DNA from: Halovenus sp.
GTDB taxonomy: Archaea > Halobacteriota > Halobacteria > Halobacteriales > Haloarculaceae
Length of the DNA: 10,622 nt
Reading direction: 5' to 3'
Assembly: GCA_028275145.1 (NCBI GenBank)
Contig: JAQCNG010000172.1
Span: 1 to 10,622, forward strand
The notes under the pieces are model-generated. The model worked only from the letters and a program-made list of their open reading frames with translations, did no database searches and was not told where the DNA came from. The position numbers and the translations under genes are program-made. Positions within the stretch are counted from its first letter, which is position 1. The number at the start of each line of letters is the position of its first letter. Positions 1 to 6,192 of this stretch are shown here, piece by piece.

Positions 1-22
1 GGAACGAGCCGGGTGACAGACC

Positions 23-172
23 GTGGTAGCGTTCGGGACGCTCCCGACAGGAGTACAGGCGCTGCTGGTCGTCGTCGCTGTTCTTGTCGAGGCGATTCTC
101 CTCTACGTCGGCTACGGCTACCTGGAGGACCAGTTGGCACCGAGCGTGATCGAGACCATACAGAGCATCTGA
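23..172 (+). CDS. Small single-helix membrane protein, probably DUF7512 family
   Basis: This 49-residue ORF starts with GTG at 23 and ends with TGA at 170-172. It is short but well supported. An in-frame TGA at 14-16 blocks any earlier start, and a GGGTGA sequence at 11-16 lies 6 nt before the GTG as a plausible ribosome binding site. The protein is one hydrophobic helix (about residues 10-32, with the core VQALLVVVAVLVEAILLY), followed by the pattern YVGYGYLEDQL and a short polar tail. From memory, this matches small haloarchaeal proteins annotated DUF7512 that sit beside TauE/SafE genes; no search was done. The stop lies 3 nt before the exporter ATG, so the two genes are almost certainly co-transcribed and may be translationally coupled. 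The function is unknown. Its position suggests an accessory or stabilising subunit of the exporter, which is inference. Confidence 0.72.
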   Translation: MVAFGTLPTGVQALLVVVAVLVEAILLYVGYGYLEDQLAPSVIETIQSI

Positions 173-175
173 TAG

Positions 176-1195
176 ATGGACCCACTCGGACTGAGCCTCG
201 CGTTGCTCGCACTGTTCGTCGGTTTCGGGTTCATGGTCGGGGTGTTCTTCGGCTTTTTCGGCATGGGCGGGTCGTTTCTCGTCACGCCGGCACTCCTCAT
301 CCTGGGCTACGATGCGTCGGTCGCGATCGGGTCGAGCATGGCCTTTGTTTTCGGAACGGCGGTGATTGCGACGCTCAAACACCACGACGTCGGGCAGGTC
401 GACTACAAGCTCGGCGCGGTGATGTTCGTCGGCATTGCCGTGGGCATCGAGGTCGGGCGGCGGTTCGTGTTCGTGCTCAACGAGCTCGGGCAGGCCGAGG
501 CCGTCGTCGGGGCGGCGTACGTGGTGTTGCTCGCGGCCATCGGCCTGCTGTTCACCCGGAGTGCTCTGAACGGTGACGACGACCCCGGAGACGCGCCGGC
601 GGACGACGACATCCCCGAGGTGGCCAAGACGATCAAGTCGTACCGGATTCCGCCGATGGTGACCCTGGCCGACGGGAGCGAGGCCTCGCTGTGGACCATC
701 TCGGGTGTCGGCGGCGGCGTCGGCATCGTCTCGGGCTTTCTGGGTGTCGGTGGCGGGTTCATCCGGATGCCCGCAATCTACTATCTCATCGGCGTGCCAC
801 TCGGCGCGGCAGTCGGAACGAGTCTCTTCGGCGCGCTCATGTCCGGCGGCGTCGGTGCATTCACCTACGGGCTCTCGGGTGTGATCGACCTCGGTGTCGT
901 GACGGCACTGCTGACCGGGAGCGCGCTGGGCGCGCGCATCGGCTCGGCCTCGACTGCCTACGTCGACGAGGAGGACGTCACCATCTACTTCGGTATCATG
1001 CTGTTGCTGGCCAGTCTTGCTGTCGCCGCAGGTGAACTCGCCACCTGGCTCGATATGCCGGTTCTCAACACGGTGAGTTTCGTGCTGCTCGTCGGCTCCG
1101 CGGTATCCGTCACCGCAATCATCCTCTACTACAGCGCGGTGGCCGTCCGGGACAGTTCGACCGACATCTCCGCGGCCGCGAGTCACGGTGACTGA
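176..1195 (+). CDS. TauE/SafE family anion (sulfite) exporter
   Basis: This 339-residue polytopic membrane protein has the two-fold internal repeat typical of the TauE/SafE family. The glycine-rich signature appears once in each half, as GFFGMGGSF (residues 26-34) and GFLGVGGGF (residues 187-195). Each is followed by a conserved P and a helix containing the G(S/T)S pattern (IGSSMAF and VGTSLFG). About eight hydrophobic stretches are visible. A charged, Asp-rich loop at about 133-146 and a polar segment to about 172 separate the halves, and an extra C-terminal helix at about 299-323 precedes a polar tail. Family members export sulfite, sulfoacetate or related anions; the substrate here cannot be read from sequence. 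The ATG at 176 is 3 nt after the stop of the upstream small membrane protein and has no clear ribosome binding site of its own, which fits coupled translation. Length is slightly above the usual 250-300, mainly because of the central loop and the extra helix. Confidence 0.93.
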   Translation: MDPLGLSLALLALFVGFGFMVGVFFGFFGMGGSFLVTPALLILGYDASVAIGSSMAFVFGTAVIATLKHHDVGQVDYKLGAVMFVGIAVGIEVGRRFVFVLNELGQAEAVVGAAYVVLLAAIGLLFTRSALNGDDDPGDAPADDDIPEVAKTIKSYRIPPMVTLADGSEASLWTISGVGGGVGIVSGFLGVGGGFIRMPAIYYLIGVPLGAAVGTSLFGALMSGGVGAFTYGLSGVIDLGVVTALLTGSALGARIGSASTAYVDEEDVTIYFGIMLLLASLAVAAGELATWLDMPVLNTVSFVLLVGSAVSVTAIILYYSAVAVRDSSTDISAAASHGD

Positions 1196-1224
1196 CGAGT
1201 CCCACCGCCGGCGGGGGCGGCTAT

Positions 1225-1259
1225 CGAGAACCGTTAACTGCCCCCGACCTCTACGGGAG
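1225..1259 (+). promoter_or_regulatory. Promoter and ribosome binding site of the thioredoxin gene
   Basis: GTTAAC at 1233-1238, preceded by the purine-rich CGAGAACC, resembles a haloarchaeal TATA box with its BRE. The centre of the box is about 30 nt before the GTG at 1266, so transcription would begin only a few bases before the start codon. GGGAG at 1255-1259 would be a well-spaced Shine-Dalgarno sequence if the transcript starts farther upstream, for example by read-through from the exporter gene. The word GTTAACTGCC also occurs at the short-chain dehydrogenase promoter near 9640 on the other strand. Confidence 0.5.
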
Positions 1260-1265
1260 CACACA

Positions 1266-1613
1266 GTGACCGACCGTCCACAACCAGATGAGAGTAGCCG
1301 TCCGATCCAGCTGTCGAGCGAGGCGGCGCTCGACGCGCTCTGTGCGGACGCCGACCGCGTGCTCGCGGAGTTCTACACCGACGGCTGTGGCATCTGCAGC
1401 AGCATGGAACCCGTTCTGGGGAACCTGGCGCGTCAGCTCGACATCGCCGTGGCGCAGGTCAACCCCCGAGACGACCCGGCGCTTGTCGAGCGGTTCGACG
1501 TCCGCAGTGTGCCGCTGTTCGTGCTCTTTGTCGACGGAGAACCCGTTGCGCGACTCGCAGACGGGTTCGTCCCCGGGGAGAGACTCGAGTCCTGGGTCAG
1601 AGAGCACAGCTAG
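1266..1613 (+). CDS. Thioredoxin family protein with a CGIC active site
   Basis: This is a 115-residue single-domain thioredoxin-fold protein for disulfide exchange in the cytoplasm. The redox motif is C41-G-I-C44 after FYTDG, and the cis-proline is P83 in RSVPLFVLF. The final helix is present (GERLESWVRE), and length is normal for a thioredoxin with a short disordered N-terminus. The motif departs from the classical WCGPC: Gly replaces Trp and Ile replaces Pro, which in other thioredoxins changes redox potential and partner choice. GTG at 1266 was chosen because a promoter-like box and GGGAG lie just before it; an in-frame GTG at 1188 would overlap the exporter gene and add 26 Arg-rich residues unlike the family. 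The gene lies 70 nt after the exporter and ends 42 nt from the convergent DUF1684 gene. Its partner is unknown; a role linked to sulfur export is only suggested by position. Confidence 0.9.
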   Translation: MTDRPQPDESSRPIQLSSEAALDALCADADRVLAEFYTDGCGICSSMEPVLGNLARQLDIAVAQVNPRDDPALVERFDVRSVPLFVLFVDGEPVARLADGFVPGERLESWVREHS

Positions 1614-1655
1614 GGGCTGCCCGCCCGGACTGCCGACCGAGGCGCTGGGCGGTGG

Positions 1656-2216
1656 TCAGTGGTGGTGAGATGGCTCGACCGGGTCGCCGGGGTAGGCCTT
1701 CTCGCCGGCCTCGACACGGAGCTCGAGCCAGTTCTCCATCGGAATCAGCGGGCACTCGTAGGCCTGGTTGTACGCACACGTCGGATTGTACCCCTCGTTG
1801 AAATCGAGCACCCAGCGACCGTCGGCCAGCTGGTGGCTGTCGGGTTCGAGGTCGAGATACCGGCCGGCACCGTAGGTCTCCTCGTCGTTGGTGTCGTCGC
1901 GAAACGGCACCCAGAGCCGGTCGTCGTCGGCGTCGGCCCGGTAGGCCTGGATGCTCCGTGTCTCGCCGCCGAGTTCGAACCGGAACTCGCCCCAGCGGAG
2001 GTACTCCTGGCTCCCCCCCGCGGTCGTCTCGACTGTCAGTGTCTCGAGGTCCTCGTGTTCCCGCAGTTCGAGTTCGAACCGGTAGGCCCGGTCGACCGGG
2101 TAGTACTCCAGTCCGGCGAACTGCTCCGACGGCACCGGCGACTGTGGGTGCTCTGCAAAGTACTCCTCGCGCTTCTGACGCTGTGTCTCCAGTCGCCGTG
2201 TGTAGTTGCTGTCCAT
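1656..2216 (-). CDS. DUF1684 domain protein
   Basis: This 186-residue soluble protein spans nearly the whole DUF1684 family. The N-terminal helix (residues 1-24) is charged. The segment FAGLEYYPVDRAYRFE (33-48) is followed by a beta-rich middle containing LWVPFRDDTNDEETYGAGRY (101-120) and DLEP. The family's most conserved block, LDFNEGYNPTCAYN with YECPLIPMENWL, occupies 137-164, and AGEKAYPGD follows. Cys147 and Cys155 lie in that block. No enzymatic activity has been firmly assigned to the family that I know of. The protein ends in PSHHH, a short histidine tail that could be incidental or metal-binding. There is no signal peptide or membrane segment. It is convergent with the thioredoxin gene and divergent from the M20 peptidase transcript. 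The ATG at 2214-2216 fits a leaderless transcript. Confidence 0.9.
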   Translation of the reverse strand: MDSNYTRRLETQRQKREEYFAEHPQSPVPSEQFAGLEYYPVDRAYRFELELREHEDLETLTVETTAGGSQEYLRWGEFRFELGGETRSIQAYRADADDDRLWVPFRDDTNDEETYGAGRYLDLEPDSHQLADGRWVLDFNEGYNPTCAYNQAYECPLIPMENWLELRVEAGEKAYPGDPVEPSHHH

Positions 2217-2270
2217 ACACGTTACATCGGGTCTGCAACCACAAATGACTTTGCGTTTGTATCACAATAC
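2217..2270 (-). promoter_or_regulatory. Promoter region of the DUF1684 gene with an upstream GTATTG element
   Basis: Read on the minus strand, the order is GTATTGTGATAC (2270-2259), an A-rich stretch with GCAAAG, then the AT-rich box TCATTTGT (about 2248-2241), then the ATG at 2216. The box centre is about 28 nt before the ATG and no Shine-Dalgarno sequence is present, so a leaderless transcript is likely. GTAT and ATAC form a 4-bp inverted repeat with a 4-nt spacer at 2259-2270. The same GTATTG start is found at matching distance before two other genes in the window. The box itself is a weak match, so exact limits are uncertain. Confidence 0.42.
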
Positions 2271-2426
2271 TGGCTGCGCCGGGAGAATCCCTGCCGGTGC
2301 ATGGCAGTCACCGACAGGCCGGCGTCACCGGTTACATCTTGCGGTTCCTGGCTCCGCGTCCGGTCTGCACACCGCTCCCGAGAGCCGCCGGTTGTCCCGA
2401 CCACCGCCACACGGCGACGGTTGGTA
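2271..2426. other. Middle of the divergent intergenic region, no feature recognised
   Basis: This 156-nt stretch lies between the two GTATTG elements of the DUF1684 and M20 promoters. I see no convincing coding frame: the possible plus-strand frame starting at 2299 encodes an Arg-rich, non-acidic product unlike haloarchaeal proteins. GTCACCG occurs twice (within 2300-2340) but is too short to mean much. There is no tRNA, long hairpin or mobile-element end. Confidence 0.4.
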
Positions 2427-2457
2427 GTATTGTGCAATTTACGAAATTCTTTTCTCC
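2427..2457 (+). promoter_or_regulatory. Promoter of the leader ORF and M20 peptidase transcript, with a GTATTG element
   Basis: GTATTGTGCAAT at 2427-2438 is followed by ACGAAA (a BRE-like sequence, 2441-2446) and the T-rich box TTCTTTT (2447-2453). The box is about 26-30 nt before the ATG at 2479, which would make the 19-codon leader ORF leaderless. The element contains ATTG-TG-CAAT, a perfect 4-bp inverted repeat with a 2-nt spacer, as expected for a dimeric regulator site. A second T-rich stretch (ACTTTTCTAC, 2469-2478) could be an alternative box starting transcription near 2500. Confidence 0.45.
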
Positions 2458-2478
2458 ACGGAGCGGTTACTTTTCTAC

Positions 2479-2538
2479 ATGAGTAACACGCTCGTCGCCA
2501 CCGGCGCGAAACTGCTCGCGGGAGGACGGGACCGATGA
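2479..2538 (+). CDS. Possible 19-codon leader ORF overlapping the M20 peptidase start
   Basis: ATG at 2479 opens a 19-residue frame, MSNTLVATGAKLLAGGRDR, which ends with TGA at 2536-2538. Its stop overlaps the M20 start in an ATGA arrangement (2535-2538). The ATG lies where a leaderless transcript from the promoter at 2441-2453 would begin. GGAGG at 2521-2525 is inside this frame and serves the downstream gene. It could be a coupling or attenuating leader peptide, or simply an unused frame in a 5' untranslated region. No codon run suggests amino-acid-specific attenuation. Existence as a translated unit is inferred from the overlap and position alone. Confidence 0.35.
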   Translation: MSNTLVATGAKLLAGGRDR

Positions 2539-3782
2539 GCGTCGACCGACTCCGGTCGTACGTCGCCGACCACCAGAGTGAGGTACTCGACGTGGCCGGC
2601 GACCTGCTCGCGGCGGACACGTCGAACCCACCGGGCCGGACAGACGAGGCCGTCACGGTGGTGGAGGAGTTTCTGGGGGCGGTCGGCGTCGAGACAGAGC
2701 GGTTCGCGGTCGACCCGGCGAAGCCGAACCTGCTCGCGCGCGTACCCGGAGCGGGCGACAGGACGCTGCTGTACAACGGCCACCTGGATACGGTGCCGTT
2801 CGACGCCGGGGCCTGGACACACGACCCGCTCGGGGAGCGTGACGGCGACCGACTGTACGGGCGCGGTGCGACAGACATGAAAGGGGCCGTCGCGGCGATG
2901 CTGACGGCAGTCCGCGCGCTCGTCGAGACAGACACGGAGCCGCCGGTCGACCTGCTTCTCGCACTGGTCGCGGACGAGGAGGTCGGCGGCGACGCGGGGT
3001 TGCCGGCGCTTCTCTCGGCCGACCGACTGGAGGCCGACGCCTGTGTCATCGGCGAACCGACCTGCGAGGCGGGACGTCACTCGGTGGCCGTCGCCGACCG
3101 GGGGAGCATCTGGCTGACCCTGACCGCGTCGGGCGAGGCGGCACACGGCTCACGGCCGGCGCTCGGCAAGAACGCGGTCGACCGCCTCTACGGCGCGGTC
3201 GAAACACTCCGCGAGCGGTTCGGTGGCCGGGCGCTCGATATCGACCCCGACATCGAGCCGATTCTGACGGAGTCCGTCGAGTACTACCGCCCGACGATGG
3301 GCGAGGAGACCGCCCGCGACCTCTTCCGGTACCCCTCGATCAACCTCGGCGTGCTGGAGGGTGGGGAGGTGATAAACAGCGTTCCGAAGTCCGCCCGGGC
3401 GAGGATAGACATCCGGTTGAGTCCGGGTGTCGAGACGCCGGACGTGCTCGCGGACATCCGCGCGTGTGTCGCGGACTGCGAGGGCGTCTCGGTCGGGGAC
3501 GTCTCCTGGAGCGTCGGCACGGCCGAACCCGTCGAGAGTCCGCTCGTCGATGCCGTCGCCGGGGCCGCGAGCGAGGTGACCGGAGACCGTGTCTACCGTC
3601 GGAGCGCAACCGGTGGTGGTGACGCAAAGACACTCCGGAACCGGGGTATCTCGACCGTCGAGTTCGCGCTGGGGACCGACACCGCCCACGCCGTCGACGA
3701 GTACACAACCGTCGACGCGCTCGTCGGAAACGCGCTGGTGTACACGGAGGTGCCGTTCCAGTACGGTGACCCGGGTCGGTAG
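2535..3782 (+). CDS. M20 family metallopeptidase (ArgE/DapE type)
   Basis: This 415-residue protein belongs to the M20 di-zinc hydrolases that deacylate N-acyl amino acids or cleave small peptides. By alignment to DapE the metal ligands are H83 (NGHLDTVP), bridging D114 (GRGATDMKG), E149 (ADEEVGG), E174 (GEPT) and H385 (GTDTAHAVDEY). The catalytic pair D85 and E148 is intact. The dimerisation lid falls at about 180-295, including the AAHGSRPALGKNA segment with the expected His (H204) and the INSVPKSARARIDIRL strand. Length is normal. Related enzymes include acetylornithine deacetylase and succinyl-diaminopimelate desuccinylase, but the substrate cannot be fixed here, and no Arg or Lys biosynthesis genes are adjacent. 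ATG at 2535 is preceded by GGAGG (2521-2525) 9 nt upstream and overlaps a 19-codon leader frame. It is convergent with the stress-protein gene, 51 nt away. Confidence 0.93.
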   Translation: MSVDRLRSYVADHQSEVLDVAGDLLAADTSNPPGRTDEAVTVVEEFLGAVGVETERFAVDPAKPNLLARVPGAGDRTLLYNGHLDTVPFDAGAWTHDPLGERDGDRLYGRGATDMKGAVAAMLTAVRALVETDTEPPVDLLLALVADEEVGGDAGLPALLSADRLEADACVIGEPTCEAGRHSVAVADRGSIWLTLTASGEAAHGSRPALGKNAVDRLYGAVETLRERFGGRALDIDPDIEPILTESVEYYRPTMGEETARDLFRYPSINLGVLEGGEVINSVPKSARARIDIRLSPGVETPDVLADIRACVADCEGVSVGDVSWSVGTAEPVESPLVDAVAGAASEVTGDRVYRRSATGGGDAKTLRNRGISTVEFALGTDTAHAVDEYTTVDALVGNALVYTEVPFQYGDPGR

Positions 3783-3833
3783 GTCCGGCACCCGGGCAGC
3801 GCCGTCGTGTCGACAGCAGGCCGGCCACAGCGC

Positions 3834-4679
3834 TCACCGGGGTCCCTGCTCGGGTGGAACGAGCATGACATTCCCCGTCGCGCGGGCCACGATATCCTCG
3901 GAGACGCTGCCAAGCAGCAGGCGGCGGAGTCGGCTGTGCCCGCGGGAGCCGATGAGCGTCGTCGTCGGGTCGTGTTCCGACTCGGCAGCGAGAATCTCCT
4001 CGGTCGGGTCACCCTGTCGCAGGTCGACCCGCGTCTCGATGTCCCACGCCGCCAGTTGCTCTGCTAGCTCTCTCATCCGCTCTCGGGGCTCTCCGTGCTC
4101 CGGCCCGGGGTCTTTTGGCGTCTCGACGTGGACGAGCGTCGCCTCACGGGTCGCGTGTCGGAGATACTGGAACGCCTCGAACGCCCGCTCGGCGTTGGCC
4201 GAGAAGTCCGTCGCGTAGAGCATCCGCTGGAAGAGGTGTGCCCGCACCACGTCGGGGTCCTCTGTTGCACGCTCGACGCGGTTGACCAGCAGCGGCACAA
4301 CACTCGTTCGGGAGAGATTCCGGGCGGTCGACCCGATGACACGGTTCTCCAGTGGGCTCTGTCCGCGCGAACCCACGACGGTCAGGTCCGCACCGACCGT
4401 CTCCGCGACGCCGTTTATCCGCCGGTGTGGCGTCCCACGGACGACGTGGGTATCGACGCGGAACCCGGCGTCCCCGATGACCCGCCCGTACCGCGAGAGC
4501 CCTCGCTTGCGCCGTTCCTCGAAGTTCATACCGGGCATCCCAGCGTGGACGTTCGACGGAACGACCGTGACGAGATGTATCTCGTCGACACCGATGCGCC
4601 CGAGACAGTCCAGACACGTCTCTGTCTCGATTGCCGCCTCGCTCGCTGCCGACAGGTCTGTTGCACAGGCCGCTATCAT
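3834..4679 (-). CDS. Tandem-domain universal stress protein (UspA family)
   Basis: This 281-residue cytoplasmic protein is made of two fused Usp domains, about residues 1-135 and 150-275. Each carries the ATP-binding pattern G-X2-G-X9-G-S: G103-S-R-G106 with G116-S117 in the first domain, and G244-S-R-G247 with G257-S258 in the second. Each domain starts with its strand and acidic residue (ACATDLS near D8, and LYATDFS near D158) and ends in a hydrophobic strand (VVPLLV, VMLVP). The first domain also contains CLDC (C22, C25), which I do not associate with the family and which could respond to oxidation or metal; this is speculative. The ATG at 4677-4679 was preferred over a start farther upstream because the longer frame would run through a clear promoter and add an Arg/Pro-rich segment. 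Usp proteins commonly bind ATP and respond to stress; the specific role is unknown. Confidence 0.93.
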   Translation of the reverse strand: MIAACATDLSAASEAAIETETCLDCLGRIGVDEIHLVTVVPSNVHAGMPGMNFEERRKRGLSRYGRVIGDAGFRVDTHVVRGTPHRRINGVAETVGADLTVVGSRGQSPLENRVIGSTARNLSRTSVVPLLVNRVERATEDPDVVRAHLFQRMLYATDFSANAERAFEAFQYLRHATREATLVHVETPKDPGPEHGEPRERMRELAEQLAAWDIETRVDLRQGDPTEEILAAESEHDPTTTLIGSRGHSRLRRLLLGSVSEDIVARATGNVMLVPPEQGPR

Positions 4680-4700
4680 GCGTGTACTACGGGCTGGAGG

Positions 4701-4727
4701 GATAATATGGTTTCTATCGTGCAATAC
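4701..4727 (-). promoter_or_regulatory. Promoter of the universal stress protein gene with a GTATTG element
   Basis: Read on the minus strand, GTATTGCACGATAG (4727-4714) runs straight into AGAAACC (BRE-like) and the AT-rich box ATATTAT (4708-4702). The box centre is about 26 nt from the ATG at 4679, the best leaderless promoter in the window. The GTATTG element abuts the BRE, a usual position for activators or repressors of haloarchaeal promoters. Confidence 0.62.
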
Positions 4728-4850
4728 AGCCACCCAACCAGGGGTACGCGGCGGTGATGCAGGCACACCGGCGAACCGGGGCCGGGCGACCCCCGGGCAG
4801 ATGCCGGGGAGGGCAAACACCCGGGCAGAGGGCGGTCGCAGGCAAGCGTC

Positions 4851-4860
4851 GGGCTTTAGT
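4851..4860 (+). promoter_or_regulatory. Promoter of the methylthiotransferase gene
   Basis: CTTTAGT at 4854-4860, preceded by GCGTCGGG, is a TATA-like box whose centre lies about 29 nt before the ATG at 4886, giving a transcript with no or only a few leader bases. GGGAGG at 4862-4867 is too far from the ATG (18 nt) to act as a normal ribosome binding site. The preceding stretch to 4740 is GC-rich and contains only a short direct repeat (CCCGGGCAGA at 4792-4801 and 4820-4829). Confidence 0.45.
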
Positions 4861-4885
4861 TCGGGAGGCACCTATCACGTGTACG

Positions 4886-6142
4886 ATGGCCCGTTATCAC
4901 ATCGAAACCTACGGGTGTACCGCAAACCGTGGCGAGAGCCGCGAGATAGAGCGGTCACTCCGCGAGGGTGGCCACCATCCGGTCTCGGGACCAGACGAGG
5001 CGGACGTGGCCATCCTCAACACCTGTACGGTCGTGGAGACGACCGAGGACAGGATGCTCCGGCGGGCCCGGGAACTCGACGAGGAGACGCCGGCGGACCT
5101 GGTGGTGACCGGCTGCATGGCGCTCGCACAGGGCGAGGCGTTCGAGGAGGCCGGCATCGACGCCGAGATACTCCACTGGGACGAGGTGCCCGAACACGTC
5201 CGCAACGGCGAGTGTCCGACCGTCACCGCCGGCACCGACCCGATTGTGGAGGGGGTCGTCGGCATCCTACCAATCGCCCGGGGCTGTATGAGCGACTGTT
5301 CGTACTGTATCACGAAGCAGGCAACCGGCAAGATAGACTCGCCGTCTGTGGAAGAGAACCTCCGGAAGGCCCGCGCGCTCGTCCACGCCGGCGCGAAAGA
5401 GCTCCGGATCACCGGCCAGGACACCGGCGTCTACGGCTGGGACGACGGCGAGCGCAAACTCCACGTCCTGCTCGAACGCATCTGCGAGGAGGTCGAGGGT
5501 GACTTCCGGGTCCGTGTGGGGATGGCGAACCCGAAAGGTATCCACGGCATCCGCGAAGAACTCGCGGCGGTGTTCGCCGAGCAGGAACAGGTCTACAACT
5601 TCCTGCACATCCCGGTGCAGTCGGGCAGCAACGAGGTGCTCGCTGAGATGCGCCGCCAGCACACCGTCACGGAGTTTCGCGAGGTGGTCGAGACGTTCGA
5701 CGACACCCTCGAGGAGTGGACACTGTCGACGGATTTCGTCGTCGGCTTCCCGACCGAGGAGCCGGAGGACCACGAGCAGTCACTGGCCCTGTTGCGCGAG
5801 ACAGGCCCGGAGAAAATCAACGTCACACGGTTCTCGAAGCGGCCGGGCACCGACGCGGCCGAGTTGAAGGGACTCGGCGGTCAGGTAAAAAAAGACCGGT
5901 CCTCGGAGATGACCGACGTGATGATGGACGTCGTCGGGTCGGCCTACGACGCGATGGTCGGAGCCGAGCGGGAGGTGCTGGTCGTCGAGGACGGCACCGA
6001 GGAGTCGGTGGTGGGCTACGACCGGGCCTACCGGCAGGTCGCCATCCCCGGCGGCGAGCGGGCCGGCCTCGAACCCGGTGACACCGTCACCTGCGAGGTG
6101 ACGGGCCACAACACCGTCTACGCGCTGGGTCAGCCGGTGTAG
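4886..6142 (+). CDS. Archaeal MiaB-like tRNA methylthiotransferase (e-MtaB/CDKAL1 type)
   Basis: This 418-residue radical-SAM enzyme is predicted to convert t6A37 to ms2t6A in tRNAs that read ANN codons. The N-terminal methylthiotransferase domain carries the three ligands of the auxiliary iron-sulfur cluster: C11 (TYGCTANRGE), C47 (LNTCTVVE) and C77 (TGCMA). The radical-SAM cluster motif is C134-MSD-C138-SY-C141, followed by ITKQATGKIDSP. Other family blocks include LRITGQDTGVYGWD (173-186), HIPVQSGSNEVL (241-252) and FVVGFPTEE (284-292). A TRAM-like RNA-binding domain fills about 358-418. The eukaryotic/archaeal branch is indicated by the CTANRGE and QDTGVYG variants. The ATG at 4886 was chosen because it begins directly at the MARYHIETYGC block and follows a promoter; a frame extending to 4754 adds an Arg/Pro-rich stretch. 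tyrS follows 50 nt downstream with its own promoter. Confidence 0.94.
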   Translation: MARYHIETYGCTANRGESREIERSLREGGHHPVSGPDEADVAILNTCTVVETTEDRMLRRARELDEETPADLVVTGCMALAQGEAFEEAGIDAEILHWDEVPEHVRNGECPTVTAGTDPIVEGVVGILPIARGCMSDCSYCITKQATGKIDSPSVEENLRKARALVHAGAKELRITGQDTGVYGWDDGERKLHVLLERICEEVEGDFRVRVGMANPKGIHGIREELAAVFAEQEQVYNFLHIPVQSGSNEVLAEMRRQHTVTEFREVVETFDDTLEEWTLSTDFVVGFPTEEPEDHEQSLALLRETGPEKINVTRFSKRPGTDAAELKGLGGQVKKDRSSEMTDVMMDVVGSAYDAMVGAEREVLVVEDGTEESVVGYDRAYRQVAIPGGERAGLEPGDTVTCEVTGHNTVYALGQPV

Positions 6143-6155
6143 CCGCCGGCGGAAT

Positions 6156-6170
6156 ACCGACGTTTTATCG
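6156..6170 (+). promoter_or_regulatory. Promoter of tyrS
   Basis: TTTTAT at 6163-6168, preceded by ACCGACG, is a strong TATA box. Its centre is 27-28 nt before the ATG at 6193, consistent with a leaderless mRNA. AGGAG at 6177-6181 is 11 nt before the ATG and could help initiation only on read-through transcripts from the upstream gene. Confidence 0.6.
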
Positions 6171-6192
6171 AACAGCAGGAGAAAGCAGGGGT

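Noticed and set aside
1188..1265. Earlier GTG start for the thioredoxin at 1188
   Set aside because: It would overlap the exporter's end and add 26 Arg-rich residues. A promoter-like box and GGGAG point to the GTG at 1266.
2222..3146. Long minus-strand open frames opposite the M20 peptidase
   Set aside because: They are Arg/Ser/Pro-rich, lack the acidic composition of the other proteins and recognisable domains, and lie antisense to a gene with intact catalytic residues; they are expected by-products of high GC.
3783..3833. Bidirectional terminator between the M20 and stress-protein genes
   Set aside because: The 51-nt gap has no T-rich run on either strand and no convincing hairpin.
4792..4829. 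Direct repeat CCCGGGCAGA as an operator pair
   Set aside because: It is a short GC-rich word in very GC-rich DNA, and CCCGGGCAG also occurs near 3791 between convergent genes, so chance is the simpler explanation.
4680..4871. Upstream extension of the stress-protein frame to 4871
   Set aside because: The extension adds an Arg/Pro-rich segment unlike Usp domains and crosses a strong BRE/TATA box placed 26 nt before the ATG at 4679.
4754..4885. Upstream extension of the methylthiotransferase frame to 4754
   Set aside because: The first 44 residues would be Arg/Gly/Pro-rich and non-acidic. The family's N-terminal block starts exactly at the ATG at 4886, which also follows a promoter box.
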